DNA from: Sebastes aleutianus | Lineage: Eukaryota; Chordata; Actinopteri; Perciformes; Sebastidae | Direction of reading: 5' to 3' | NCBI GenBank assembly: GCA_916700875.1 | Contig: CAKAKS010000062.1 | Coordinates: 7,714,373 to 7,778,372, forward strand | Length of the DNA stretch: 64,000 bases | Shown here: piece by piece, positions 10,889 through 22,968 of the stretch | Layout: every line of letters begins with the position of its first letter | Position numbering within the stretch: position 1 is the stretch's first letter | Program-made: the position numbers and the translations under genes | Notes under the pieces: generated by a model | What the model was told of the DNA's origin: nothing | Seen by the model: the letters and a program-made list of their open reading frames with translations, nothing else | Database searches by the model: none

Positions 10889-12802
10889 ACTTTTGATGCA
10901 ATTTGGTAGTGTGCTCACACTTCATGAAAAAGACTGTAGGGGTTATGAGGTCACCTCAGTGGAGTTCTGAATTTCACTGACACACTGCAACGTGTAGACC
11001 TACATTAAACTTTTAAAGCCACTTATTCTTAGAATTTTAATATAATCACAGCATTTGTTAAATTAATCTAATGGCTTGTAGAAAAATGTGACTTTTTTGA
11101 GACTACCATTGGAGACATGCCAAAATTGCAGACTTTAAAATTGTACACATGTTGGTTTTAAAGTTATAATCCTTTTGATTTTCAAGAAATTAAATCCAGT
11201 TTTTCCACACTATGGTTGCCATTTTTTCAGCAATAGCCCTTCGATCTATTTACATTCTGTAATTACTGTATCTCTCAACATATTCGTTTTCAGTGTTAGT
11301 GGTGGAGTTCGCCTTCCCACGCTTGAGGGATTCACGGGAAACAATGCAGTATCTAATCCAGAGTTACTGTTTGTAATTTTATCTCATTGATATTAGCCTC
11401 ACTGTTTACTGTTCACTCTTCTACAGCCATACCAGAGCTGTAATAAGTCACAGTTAATGCAAACCGAATGTTCCCTACGGCTGCTGCTGACTGCGATTCG
11501 TCAAAAATGCGTCTGCAAAACAAGACGGTCCCTTTTAGCATTTTTTGTCAGCTGATCAGTAGTAAATATTGCAGGGGTAATGGAACAAGAAGCAGTGTGG
11601 AAAGCTGCTGCTGTGCAGCATGAAATCACTATCAGTATACTGTAGGCCTAGACTCGATGGTCTCTGCTGTCTGTAATCAAAACTTTAGTTTGGTTTGAAC
11701 AGTTGGTCACATCTGTCAGCTTCTGGATGAGGAAATCTAAACATTTTCCCCGACAGGTGGTTTGACGCACCATGGGAAGCTGTCAGTGTGTAATTGAACA
11801 GAACTGACACTCGAAAACAATGACTGCACCAGGTAATTAAGTACGACGTGCATCAAATTTACTCACAGTACGTTTTAAACCTTTACCTCCTTCAAAATTA
11901 GTTTCACACCTTGAATGTTCACAGAGGCGGGATTTTAAATTACTAAAATGGTAGACATCAGCGTTTCCCACAGGCGGAGGATTTGTTTGCGGTGGTCGAA
12001 GCAAGGGTGGAGTTGAACATCTAGTGTCGGCATAAAAACATGAATACATTTACAGGCTAATTAACAATTTTACCTCCATGCACCATTTAAGCAAAGATTC
12101 GTGTTTTTTCGATGCTATCGTAATTGAAATATTTGCCAATTAACCAACTAATGTGCATCATAAATAACTCCATCAGTACTTGCGTTTAATTTATCATTGG
12201 GATCACAATGGGAAATTGACAAAAGTATATTCACACATCACAGCCAGAGAAGCAGGAATGATTCAAAGTGCTGCAATCAAACAGCCGGAGTGGATCTGCA
12301 TTAACATTTTTAGCGAGCGATTACTCTCTGTGTACCATTATTGAGCATATCTAAAAGAAACAGATACACACGGCAGATTCACTGTGTCATGTTGGAGATG
12401 ATTTGATGAGAAACACCATCGGTGTAATAATCATAACCTGCCTGAACGGCTGAGCTCGAACTGCAAAGGCAATTTAGAGTCTTCATTCCCATTTAGCTCC
12501 TTATCAAGCAGCACCCACACACACACACACTCACAGTCACACACATTAAGATCCTATTCAGAGTGATTGGCCATTATGCTGCGATAGCAGATTACACAGT
12601 AACGGTAGAGGAATCAAACTGTCGGCATTATTCATTTACACATGCCTATTATGTGAACACGCAAACACACACAGAAGCCTATAACAGTAATCTTGTAAAG
12701 TCACATACGTGCAGGTTAAAACCGTTGCATCCATGCACACATGCTAACACTAACAGACTATTTTGTGCATCTATACGAGAAGTGTATTGTGTATAGCATA
12801 CA

Positions 12803-12803
<1 letters not shown>
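10889..12803. other. Non-coding DNA, no gene seen
   Basis: Mostly single-copy-looking sequence. The stretch 12240-12500 is compositionally even, free of repeats and rich in short AT motifs, and could be a conserved non-coding element, but this cannot be judged without alignment. A short degenerate CA run is at about 12514-12545. Confidence 0.45.

Positions 12804-12804
<1 letters not shown>

Positions 12805-12838
<34 letters not shown>
12805..12838 (+). repeat. (CA)n microsatellite
   Basis: Seventeen uninterrupted CA units. Confidence 0.96.
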
Positions 12839-12839
<1 letters not shown>

Positions 12840-12968
12840 CCATATACATGAGGAACAACAGCAGATGGCTGAGTGACCCTGAGGTTTTGTCCCTGCGACA
12901 GTTTGCTTGACATTCTGGACACAGTTGTCACTTAGACTTAGAAGCAGTTCTGCTCCCATTCTCACAAA

Positions 12969-12970
<2 letters not shown>

Positions 12971-13021
<51 letters not shown>
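12971..13021 (+). repeat. (CA)n microsatellite
   Basis: About 25 uninterrupted CA units, 130 bp downstream of another CA array. Confidence 0.97.
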
Positions 13022-13029
<8 letters not shown>

Positions 13030-13193
13030 ACAGCCGTACTGTATATTCACAGAAAAACACACTTGCACACACAATTAATGAGTGTGGATAGGAAACACAG
13101 TGCCTTCAGAGGGCCTCAAAATATGTTTTTTTAGCTTGGCTGATGTCAGTATCGTAAAGCTGCAGTATATCAGCGCGAAAACATAATATGTAC

Positions 13194-13664
13194 TTAAAGG
13201 GGACATATCATGTAAAATTCACTTTTTTAAAGCTTGTGCACATACTGTAAATTTGGGTATCTGGAGCGCCTACCGACCCACAAACTGTGAAATAAGACAA
13301 CTCAGTCAGTTTTTTGTGAGCTGCTTAGATCAGAAAATACGCAATTCAACAAGCCATTCAGATTTGGCTCCCCTTCATATGTCACATGACGGCTCCTTAG
13401 AATATATCGCCCATGGTTTGAGAACTATACCTCTGCAAAGGTGCACCATATTTTTCTTTCAAGCCAATCAGAGCAGAGGGGGGATCTTAAAGAGACAGGC
13501 GCTAAAACGGAGCGTTTCAGACAGAAGGTGAATACAGGTATATTCAGACAGACAGTATGAGAAAAATTATGTGTTTTTTGAACATTAAAGCACATTAACA
13601 TGTTCTACTAGAAACCCAAAAAGCAAGTATGAACCCAGAAATGAGCATTACATGTCCCCTTTAA
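13194..13664. mobile_element. TTAA-ended MITE, terminal repeat TTAAAGGGGACATRT
   Basis: Left end TTAAAGGGGACATATCATG; the right end reads, reverse-complemented, TTAAAGGGGACATGTAATG. The 471-bp body lacks coding capacity. The internal segment around AACGGAGCGTTTCAGACAGA (near 13506) recurs in the element at 26813-27178, with continued similarity to the right terminus, so the two are one family. Confidence 0.85.
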
Positions 13665-13948
13665 GGCAGAAAAACAGTTTGTTTCCCCGTTAAGTGTAAA
13701 TTTGAGTTTTTTTTCTATTTCATTAAGAATGCAATTGATCTATCTATCTATGTCTATGTCATTCAGTCTTCAGTTCTCTCCATCACTTTCTAATGACAGG
13801 GGGAGAGAGTGGGTGAAGTATGCATCAGTCGAGGGAGCGAGAGAAACAGTTTATGTGTGTGATAAGAGATGAGGGAGGACCCTAGTGGATAGCAGAAGCC
13901 ACCAATGAGGGCGTCTTTCTATAAGGTGGCTGTGGTTCATGAATATGA

Positions 13949-13951
<3 letters not shown>

Positions 13952-14000
<49 letters not shown>
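13952..14000 (+). repeat. (GT)n microsatellite
   Basis: About 24 uninterrupted units. Confidence 0.96.
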
Positions 14001-14002
<2 letters not shown>

Positions 14003-14114
14003 ATGGTTCACACGGGCTACAAGGGTGATGAATTGCAGGTAATTTTCTATAAGCTGCGATTATATGAGACTCCATAAATTAATCTATTGGGAGCAGCACA
14101 CACAACCACACACA

Positions 14115-14118
<4 letters not shown>

Positions 14119-14148
<30 letters not shown>
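14119..14148 (+). repeat. (CA)n microsatellite
   Basis: Fifteen uninterrupted units, opposite in strand sense to the GT array 120 bp upstream. Confidence 0.95.
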
Positions 14149-14150
<2 letters not shown>

Positions 14151-14264
14151 GGTGGTGATTTGTGAAGTAATAAGGAGGAAATGTCGATGCCACGCTTCAC
14201 TCTACATGAAGACCTCCATGGGTGTTCTTCCTTTGTATCAGTTATTAGTGGCTGTGTTGCCTCA

Positions 14265-14360
14265 GGGATAATGTACAGCGAGCCGGGCATTGTTGTGAAA
14301 TAAACCCTAACCTGAAAGGATTTATTTCACAACAATGACCCGCTAGCTGTACATTATCCC
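14265..14360. mobile_element. Long palindrome: 40-bp stem, 16-bp loop (MITE core)
   Basis: The left arm 14265-14304 begins GGGATAATGTACAGCGAGCC and ends TTGTTGTGAAATAAA. The right arm 14321-14360 is its reverse complement with three mismatches. The loop is 14305-14320. The palindrome matches the core of a palindromic fish repeat I recall, probably extending right to about 14545 (through 'gattgaccaatcagaatcgag'). The outer boundary is uncertain. Confidence 0.75.
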
Positions 14361-14572
14361 GCGTATTACACGGCTACTTACTTCAGAAATCAATAATTTG
14401 ACACAAAAACGGTTCTCCAGAGTCTTACATCAGAACTGTGCCCATAGCAACCGTCTGTTATAAAGAAACAACAGACCGTAAAACGCTGTGATTGACCAAT
14501 CAGAATCGAGTATTCAACAAAGCTGTGTAATAACACTGCGTAACGGATGGCATGAGACTCTCTCTGTACGTA

Positions 14573-14590
14573 CACACACACACACACACA
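14573..14590 (+). repeat. (AC)n microsatellite, short
   Basis: Nine AC units followed by degenerate CA-rich sequence to about 14630. Confidence 0.85.
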
Positions 14591-14699
14591 GACACACGAA
14601 CACTCACGGAGAAACACATATTGACACACAACATGTTGCACCATCAAGGAAATCAGAGGATAGAACTAAAAGATTGCATTACAGTTTACCACTTAGAGA

Positions 14700-15250
14700 C
14701 TCTCGACATGTGGTCGCAAACTTTGTAGGAGTTGAATAAACCATTACAGTAAATGAATAATGAATTCATTAATTGCCAGGCTCTTCAAGCTAATCACAGA
14801 AACGGAAATTATTATCTTCTTCTGCGTATGCCTCCCATAAAAGACAACGAGCAATGATGATAATGAGATGTTGATGATTTAAAGATTTGTATGATGCATA
14901 ATGTCTCACATGAAGGCTTTCATTTCAAAACGCAAAATCCATTTGGTTTAAAATATTATGCTACTGGTGGTGAAATTTATCAGGTATTATCTCAAAAAAT
15001 CATTCTCTTTGCAATATCGCTGTGTGCAGGAACATAAAGATTACTGTGATTATTATGTATTTCATTTTATTCATATAAGTTCCCACTTTGTCACTTGCAG
15101 CATTGCTCACTTTTGACTACAGCAATACGTTTCCAGCAGTGATGGGTGTCTCCGAAATGTGTTTAGATTACGGACGACATGCTGATTTTTGTCACACATC
15201 ACCGGCCTGAAAAAAAAATGCTGTTTTGATGGTTTCACACCCAACTTGAA
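14700..15250. other. AT-rich single-copy-looking DNA, possible regulatory element
   Basis: No gene. The stretch 14750-14830 carries clustered ATTA/TAAT homeodomain-type cores (for example GAATTCATTAATTG and AGCTAATCACAG) without any repeat signature. Confidence 0.3.
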
Positions 15251-15255
15251 ACTTG

Positions 15256-15256
<1 letters not shown>

Positions 15257-15325
<69 letters not shown>
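15257..15325 (+). repeat. (TG)n microsatellite, long
   Basis: About 34 uninterrupted units (69 bp), the longest or near-longest dinucleotide array of the window. Confidence 0.97.
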
Positions 15326-15326
<1 letters not shown>

Positions 15327-15691
15327 AAATGCTAAAACAAAAAGAGGAGAGGACAGAAAATAATAGAAAAAAAAAATCCAACAAAGACGTGGGAGGAGAG
15401 GACAGCGAGACGTGTGACGGAAAGATGATGGAAAGTAACACCAGCTTTTGGCAGATGCTGTCATTAAAAAGACAGTCAAACACTTCCAGCTGTGGAAGTG
15501 GAATGAATGTTCACAAAGAGAAGATGTGATTCCTTTTAATTTTGCAAAGCAACATACTTTGTTAAAAAGCCCCCACTGGGACATTCTTACAGACGCCTTA
15601 GCCACGAGTGTGCTGGCTGTAGATATATTTGTGGTAATGCATGTACTAAGTCTGATACTGTATATATGTAAGTCTCTAGCTTCTTGGGCAA

Positions 15692-15707
15692 GTGTGTGTG
15701 TGTGTGT
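15692..15707 (+). repeat. (GT)n microsatellite, short
   Basis: About eight GT units. Confidence 0.85.
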
Positions 15708-15708
15708 A

Positions 15709-16370
15709 TTTCATGCACACATGCATGTGGCTGGGGCTACACCGTGGGCAATTATAAAGCAGGACTGTGGACGGGTCACAGAGAATAGCATCACACTCAC
15801 TCATTAACATTTCATACTGTACCGAGCATTATCTGTTTGGATGGCTGACAGCCCAAAACTGTCTGGTTGCATAATGTCACAGAGTTAATGCAGAATTTCA
15901 TGATTAATTATGAACTAGCTTTAAAAGTAAGTTTACAGCAGCCGCGATGGCTTCATTTGTATTCTTAAATACAATTTAACAATTGAACTGCTGCACTATT
16001 ACCTAGACAAATATTCAGGATTTACTTCAAATTATATTCTAATTATTATATATTATTATTTATTATATTATGTATTGTACAGTATGTGGAAATATATTTA
16101 TAAAAACTGTGTACAAGGTTTCTTTTGCGTTACAATGTGTGGTCATTTTAATCTACTCACATTTGCTTATTCCATTTAAAATAATGGAGCATACAGTATA
16201 ATAAAGTTTTTATACGATAGTATGTATTTTTTTCCTTGTACGAATATTTAGCTGATAAACAAAATGAAATAAAACTACAAAAATAGAAAAGGTTAATGTA
16301 TCAGTCCCAAAAGCAAAGCAAGTTGACACAAGTTGAATTTAATGTTGTGTCCAAATGATCGACTTAGAAC
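15709..16370. other. AT-rich non-coding DNA
   Basis: No gene seen. 15900-15930 contains ATGATTAATTATGAAC, a palindromic TAAT/ATTA pair. 16030-16070 is a degenerate ATT/TTA-rich tract. Confidence 0.4.
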
Positions 16371-16904
16371 TTAGAGGCCCTGACACACCAAGTTTGGGGC
16401 CGTCGGTGTTGGAGGTTTTTCGGCCGATTCAGCCTGTTGAATGTCAACGGCGGTGAAACAAATCACTCTGATTGGCTGTTCAGCTGAAGCGAATCAGTGC
16501 ACAAGAAGAGAAACGGGAAGTGAGGAAAGCAAGCCAACGAGTAAAATCAAGGGGGCGCGCACACACACAGAAGGCTCTTCTCATATCTTCTCAAGGCTCT
16601 TCTGAAAGTGGTTAGTAAACACTGCTTTGTTTCATGTACATATCATAACAACGGCTTGTATATCCTTCTGGTTTCCCTTTTTGAATGACAAACACAGACT
16701 ACCACCACCTGCTGGTGTGGAAAGTTATTTCCTCTCACGCAAGTGCGGAATGTACATGGTAGTCGGCCGGTAGTCTTTTGTAGGCTTTGTATTGAGCGTG
16801 TGTGAGTGCAACTTTTTGGCTAAGACAAAGGCAATGTGAGGCGACAGTTGGCCTTCATCATCGCTAGTTCTATGATGTCGGTTTGGTGTGTCTATAGGCC
16901 TTAA
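16371..16904. mobile_element. MITE with GGCCNNNACACACCAA terminal inverted repeats
   Basis: The left end TTAGAGGCCCTGACACACCA pairs with the right end, whose reverse complement is TTAAGGCCTATAGACACACC. About 534 bp with no coding capacity. Its right TTAA (16901-16904) is also the left TTAA of the next element. Confidence 0.75.
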
Positions 16905-17357
16905 AGGTGCGATGTGCAATACTTGGCCACATGCATTTCACCTCTACTACTGGGACCCACAATCTAAATTTAGTCATCAGTTATAAAGAGAAAAAAAAGC
17001 CAACTACTAACAGCAGGGCAAGATTACGTAAAATTCCACCAAACTGCTGAAACCCTGAGAGCCGGTCAAAATAACACTGCTATCTATTCTTGTGTGGCGT
17101 CGGCCTGCTTGTTTATTGGATTAAATCCAAAGACCACCAGGAGACAACTTCACCGGGAGGAGAGCGTACGGCAGCTCCGGGACACGGACCTTCAGTTAGC
17201 AGAGCTGTAGCAACTGGATTCAGCGCAATCCCCCCTGCCGGGGTCTGCCCCGTCTCCCCGACGGTCAGCCAATTTGCTGCTGTTACACAAGTTAGACAAC
17301 GCGTAGTTGCTGGCCACCTGCCTGCTGTGACTTCCGGCGCTGGGGTTTGCCCTAGCT

Positions 17358-18028
17358 CAGGGGTCTGCAACCTGCGGCTCCGGAGCCACATGTGGCTCTT
17401 TAGCCCCTCTCCAGTGGCTCCCTGTGGATTTTTAAACTTTAACTGTTCTTTGTTTACATTTTCATTTTTATTTATCATTGTTGTAGGTCTATGGTATGAC
17501 GGTACAACGGAGTATTAGGGCCACATTGAGGGGAAAAAAATGAATCTGAGATTTCGAGAATAAAGTCATAATATTACGAAAATAAAGTCATAACTTTACG
17601 AGAAAAAAGACGTAATATTATGATAATAAAGTCGGAAGTTTAATAGGGAAAAAAAGTTGTAATATGAGAATAAAGTCAGAAGTATGATTTTATTCTCGTA
17701 ATATTACGACTTTTTTCTCGTAAAGTTATGACTTTATTATCATAATATTACGTCTTTTTTCTCGTTAACTTATGACTTTATTCTCATAATATCCTGACTT
17801 TTTTTCTCGTAAACTTCTGACTTTATTCTGGAAATCTCAGATTCTTTTTCCCTCAATGTGGCCCTAATACTCCATAGTACATTTGCACTTTGGCCCTCAC
17901 GGCATTAGACTTACAGTATATACTATATACTTAGACTTCAAACTGTGTTACCTTCATCACAATGCTCAAATGTTTCTTTTTTTTTTGCCTAAAGTGGCTC
18001 TTTTGATAGTAAAGGTTGCTGACCCCTG
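17358..18028. mobile_element. hAT-type non-autonomous transposon with perfect 8-bp TSD
   Basis: Termini CAGGGGTCTGCAACCT and AGGTTGCTGACCCCTG form a 16-bp inverted repeat with one mismatch. The 8 bases CCCTAGCT occur immediately before (17350-17357) and after (18029-18036), the 8-bp target-site duplication typical of hAT transposition. No transposase frame is present. The element sits inside the foldback MITE at 16901-18410 and contains the foldback array at 17502-17880. Confidence 0.92.
17502..17880. repeat. Foldback array of 'AATAAAGTCATAATATTACG' units
   Basis: Outer arms GGAGTATTAGGGCCACATTG (from 17509) and its complement (ending about 17874) flank imperfect repeats of an about 30-bp unit built from AATAAAGTC, ATAATATTACGA and GAAAAAAG, in one orientation on the left and the inverse on the right. 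The whole 379 bp can fold on itself. It is inserted in, or part of, the hAT element. Confidence 0.85.
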
Positions 18029-18410
18029 CCCTAGCTGAATGTGAGCTAACTGCTTACCGCTAACTTAAGGTCTGAAGTTTCTGCCACTTTGGATTTAATC
18101 CAGTAAACAAACTATCAAAACGTACATGGACTCTATACCCTCAATGTGATTGACAAGCCCTCGGTGCAGCTCTACTTCTTCGTCCTCTCATGTTGGACTG
18201 AGGGCAGACTGGACGCTACAGTGACTCACTATCGCCTCTCGAGGTGGCTAGCCGGTTAGCATGCTCATTTCATATCTCTGCAACACAATACATAGACGTC
18301 TTTGACATAACACCAACACTGTAACCTCTTCACACTATGTTGATAATGCTCGTTAATTTTTTTAATGTTTCAAACTAAAAATTCTGGCCAGATCTTTACA
18401 CATTGCACAA

Positions 18411-18861
18411 TAATCATCTCTGCCCTTCAGATACCACTGTATGACTGTAAAAGAGAACTTACTCTGGCTATGAAATAATACGTGTGTGTGTGAGAGAGAG
18501 TGAGAGAGAGATTGAGGGAGACAGCGAAAGGGAAGAGGAAGAGAGCGTTAATTAACTAGTGCTGACATCTGCAGGCTTTTTCCTATTAGGATCTGATTAG
18601 GGGAGAAAGCAGGAATTACAGGTGCTACGAGAGAGATGAGAGAGAGTTAGAGAGTGGAGAAAAGCTGGGGAGGGATTGTAAAAAAGAGAGAACGAGGAGT
18701 TGGGAGAGAATAGGGAGCGCGAGAAAGAGAGATGAAAGGAACAATCTCCGCTCTGTTTCCAGGTTTAGAACAGGAATATTTCCCACGGGGGCCGAGCGAT
18801 GCCGGGCTTTTGCCCTTCAGCACACAGTGAAGGTAACTGTCAAAGTGGACCTTATTTACCC

Positions 18862-18864
<3 letters not shown>
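18411..18864. other. Purine-rich non-coding DNA
   Basis: GA-rich from about 18490 to 18735 (GAGAGAG, GGGAGA). Within it, 18546-18605 holds TTAATTAAC, ATTAGGATC and TGATTAGG, a cluster of homeodomain-like cores. No gene. Confidence 0.4.

Positions 18865-18897
<33 letters not shown>
18865..18897 (+). repeat. (AC)n microsatellite
   Basis: About 16 uninterrupted units. Confidence 0.95.
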
Positions 18898-18899
<2 letters not shown>

Positions 18900-20168
18900 C
18901 GAGTGGTGATGTAATGATGATATGATGTTATCATTTAACAAAATGCAGTTGTACAAAGTAAGACGTCCAAGTAAATTGTTATTAAAATCTAATAAAAATG
19001 TCTTCCTGATGTTTAGCTTTACATATGTGAAAAGTTTTATTATGATGTAATGCAAAATAGTTATGATTTTAAAATGTGGAGTTATATACAGTATATATAT
19101 AAACTGTATATTTAAGTGCATCCCTAGTTAATTTATCAGTCTGAATTGAATTACGGCCGACACGGCGTGATGTCCGTGGCTGACTATCACCAGCTGATTT
19201 AACGAGCTTCCGGTAAGTGCATAACGGCTGTGTGCGATTTGAGACAACACTATCCTGTTGAAATTCGCGCACTACGCAAGCAAGTACATAGTAAGCACAG
19301 TGTACTATATATGGAAGTGTTCTAATGGAAGTATCCAAATTGAGACACAGCAAAAGAATCAAAAAGATGAGTAGGATTCATCCTCTGTGGTCTACAAACA
19401 AACAACTGTGCAGACGTTTATAGTCAGTTGCAACAGATCTGAACATATTTGTGCAGTTTAAACACAAACACATTTATTCAGGAGCGAATGTACAGCCTCA
19501 TTTATTTTGCTGTCACAAAAAAATATTATCAGGGTTTAATGCCTGATTCTTGCTCCCACTGGTTGCATGCTGTGATAAGCTAAATAGTGTCGTTTTAAAT
19601 ATTGAATACAACAACGATCTAAATACGTAGCTCAACGAGAGGTTTAAGCGAGGTGAATTGCATTCAGCAGAGCTGAATAGAGAGAATTGTTGGTGCAAAC
19701 GGACTAATCCGTCACACCTTTCTCACCTACACAATACAGGAATATTGGACACCAGGCAGGGATGCATGCACACATACAGAACATTGTGCATGTTGTGCAC
19801 TCATAAACACACAAACACACAAACTAACCTACCCTCACTGATTTATGCACAGATTCACTCACACAAGACAGAATCTGACATTGGGGGCCCTCTTCAAAAA
19901 CGTGTTTCCTGAAGTGATTTGTGGTTGTTTTATAGAGCCGTGCTAGCAGATTGCTCTCATGTAGGGCTCATTCATCAATGTCAACACACAGAGCAGACAC
20001 ACACATACACACACAAACAACCATAACCACACATACTCTCAAACACACATGCACAAGACACACAGTAGGGCTTTAATTCCTCTTGAGATGCTTTGACTTT
20101 CTGCTCCTCTCCCATCACAGGGAGGTCAGAGGTCAGGGTCAGATGTTGACCCAATGAGGCTAGTTGGG
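18898..20168. other. Non-coding DNA, no gene seen
   Basis: Includes a probable old repeat at about 19200-19345 (with 'gtactatatatggaagtg' and 'attgagacacagc', resembling a fish interspersed repeat from memory) and degenerate CA-rich stretches at 19760-20070. Confidence 0.4.
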
Positions 20169-20850
20169 CTCTTAATCTCTTGTTCAGAAACCAAACGGCG
20201 GCAGCCTTTTGCGTAGTATCTTGACGCAGAGGGTTTGTGCGTGGTTAACATTGGGATTGTTAGGTTTAGTCAACAAAACTACTTTGAAAGAGAGATAACT
20301 GGTTGCTCGGTGTGTTCAATCGTAAGGCAAAACGTGTCGGGTGCTCTTGGAAAACTGGGAAAAAAATCTGGATAAACAGGAAGGCAATCAAGGCACTCCA
20401 AAATATAAAAAAGTAGCAACGAGGAAGAGAATATATTAAAAAGCCTTTATTGTGGTGACTAAATCATTTAAAAAGCCAACATGTTTCAACTACTGTAGGT
20501 CTTCGTCAGGGCTTACAAACAAAAAAACATTTTTTTTGTTTAACAAAACTACTACAACATGGTTTGGCTTAAAATAAGTATGCTTATAACGTCACTTAAG
20601 CTACAGGCGTAACATCGTGCGACTCCGTGGTGTAGCGACACATGACACAATGTCGTGAGTAAAAAAATCACTTGACTTTTGGTTTCACACTGGACATGAA
20701 CACCGGTCCCCTGAATAGAAGTCCTATGTTTGTTTGATCGGTCCACCACCCGTCCTTCCCGCCCTTAGAAGACTCGCACCCTCTTAATACTACGTCCCCT
20801 GCTCTGAGCGTCCAATAACTACACGGATGAGTTAGTTGAAAGCCTGGTGC
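20169..20850 (+). mobile_element. MITE-like repeat related to the element at 24166, interrupted by an insertion
   Basis: The segments GTTAGGTTTAGTCAACAAAA (near 20261) and TTGGTTTCACACTGGACATG (near 20680) parallel the interior of the 24166-24812 element. An insertion of about 180 bp separates the halves at about 20350-20530; its 'tgtttcaactactgtaggtcttcgtcaggg' type sequence resembles another fish repeat read on the minus strand. Boundaries are approximate. Confidence 0.45.
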
Positions 20851-21167
20851 ATCTCATACAGATGCTAAAGGGAGCTCTGTGCGTCAGTATCAAAACGGTG
20901 AGGGCTACTGCCCGAGCATCGGAATTTGACGACCTGGGAGTGAGACCAAAGGCTGCTCATTTCCTTGAGTGTTAATATAGGGTTGTTGTTGTTAGAACTT
21001 CCTGTAGTTCTTTTCACCAAGAGGGCGATTTCGTAACTGTCAGAAATTCCCCGATATCTGACATGAACAGTAATTTCCAAATCGGCTGCTCTTAATTACG
21101 GTCCAAGTGGTATGACATAACTTTAAGGAATAAGTCGAGATGTGGTGAACAATGAGCGACACAGCTC

Positions 21168-21953
21168 TTAAGGCGTTTTCATAGGTACGATTGATCCCTC
21201 CCTCCCCACTCCGCTCAGCTTTCACATTAGTAAAGTTGTTCCGTACCCAAGTACACTTGCGTCATAATGCACGTGTAGCTTATTTGTTTATGTTGAGATT
21301 AGCTGTTCTAGTGGCGGAGCATCGTAAAACACTTCATTCAAACTTGACAGAAACAAAATAAAATTCACTAAAACTGTCGTCGTTAGTGTTTCCAACAATC
21401 ACCGAGTTTGATGTGAAAATATGCCGGCTATACACATTGTTTCCCCCCGCTGTCTCTCTCTGTTCTCGCTCTTTGGAGGCAGACCATTAAATTAGCTAAA
21501 TAAAATAACAAACATCGCCAACCCCATTGTCTACTATTGTCTATATTTTAAGGAACCTCTCGCCTGCCTGTCTGCCTGCTTCATCACCCACAGCCGTGCG
21601 GTTCAGAGGATGAGATCGGCGCATGCTGCACGCATATACAGATTTCGGAGGAGACCAGCGGCATTGAAAAAAACCTGACTTTCACAACTATTCGCGGACT
21701 GATAACGTTACTTTGTATTAACTAGCAGTCCACTTCCGTGTTTAGGTACGGTTCGCTTTCACACCTGATGCGAACCATACCCGAGTACACATGAACCATA
21801 ATCCAGACCACCTTTTCAAGTGGACTCGGTCACAGATCTACGAACTTTGCCCAAGTTACGGTACGAAGCGTTCACACTAATAAAAAAAAATGGACTTTGG
21901 GGATAAGTGTTCTCGGATCCGGGCCCCGATTCCCTGATGTGAAAGCACCCTTA
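21168..21953. mobile_element. MITE-like repeat, TTAAGG...GTTTTCA ends
   Basis: Starts TTAAGGCGTTTTCATAGGT. The right end, reverse-complemented, reads GTAAGGGTGCTTTCACATCA. About 786 bp with no coding capacity. The pairing is imperfect, so the element is old or of a loosely conserved family. Confidence 0.55.
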
Positions 21954-22948
21954 CTTTTCTTTTATGGATGCATTGCACCCTGGTCTAACAAAGAAGCTGT
22001 TTGTTGAAAAGTTAATACGACGTACATTATAAATAGCTCTTTTAACAGTGTAAAATTGCTTTAGAGAGATTGTAAATTGAATGTACGGAAGTAAGGAAGA
22101 CTGAGATCACATGTTCAAAAGAAAAAAAACACTGTAGCTCATTAAGGTGTAGGCTGATGGATAACAGACCTTTACTACTGCATACACTGCAGTATTTTAA
22201 GTATGTTTTCAAAATAGAAGGCAGCTGTGTATGACTTTGTGTTCATTTAGAAATGGCATTTGGTTTGAAAGTGAACAGGCGGACACAAGGTCTGTTCTGT
22301 TGTATGATGACGCCAATAGGAAACAGACTAATGGTTCCCAGTTAGAGTTTGAACCATGAGGAGGAGAGTCATTCTTTGATGCTAACTAGGAAATGTGGTG
22401 AGATACGCTGTGAGAGCAACCACCTGTTCCAGCATATGGTAGCACCATGCATGTACATACATTCTTGTTTCACGTGTGTGTGTGTGTTTGAGTGTGTCAC
22501 ACAGACAAAGATGGAGATCGAGAGGTCTGGCTTCCTCTTGCATTCAGCTCAGATCAGGAAATAGAATTTGATTCTCATAATGGAAAAAGACTTTTGGTAC
22601 CACGTACTTGAGAGTTTATACTCATTAGTAAATAAAAAGCCATTTCAAAATTTACATTTGGACCTGACTGGATTATAAGTGAATCGACCGCAGTGTGTGT
22701 GTGTGTGTTTAGTAGATAATAGGGGCCCAGACACACTCTGACTGACTCTGCCCCGGCTCTGATCCTCCCATCACATAATCCCTATTGACTGCAGAACATC
22801 ATCATGCGCACTTGTGCATACGAGTGTGTGTGTGTGTGTACAGTATGCATGTGTGTATATATGCATGTTTGTTTTGTTTACTTTCTCCCGATGTCTTTAG
22901 GCTGAGCCAAACGCAACACTTCCTCTCTCACTTGCATACAAGCGCGCG
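21954..22948. other. Non-coding DNA, no gene seen
   Basis: Ordinary sequence with short GT runs at about 22468, 22692 and 22823. No element boundaries seen. Confidence 0.45.
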
Positions 22949-22968
22949 CACACACACACACACACACG
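22949..22968 (+). repeat. (GC)(CA)n compound microsatellite
   Basis: A GCGCGC run passes into ten CA units. Confidence 0.88.

Larger units (their letters stand above)
16901..18410. mobile_element. Foldback MITE carrying a nested hAT element
   Basis: The left end TTAAAGGTGCGATGTGCAAT with CTTGGCC pairs with the right end at 18387-18408 (reverse complement GTGCAATGTGTAAAGATCTG then GCC). A second internal inverted pair, TGGATTAAATCCAAAG, is at about 17117 and about 18087. Without the 671-bp hAT insertion the host is about 840 bp. Its GC-rich middle (17150-17350) gives a 142-codon frame that is not a gene. Confidence 0.75.

Noticed and set aside
15192..15605. 137-codon minus-strand frame
   Set aside because: About a quarter of it is the (TG)n array read as His-Thr; the rest has no recognisable domain or splice signals.
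17090..17518. 142-codon plus frame and 121-codon minus frame
   Set aside because: They cross the boundary of the hAT insertion at 17358, so they combine two unrelated transposons.
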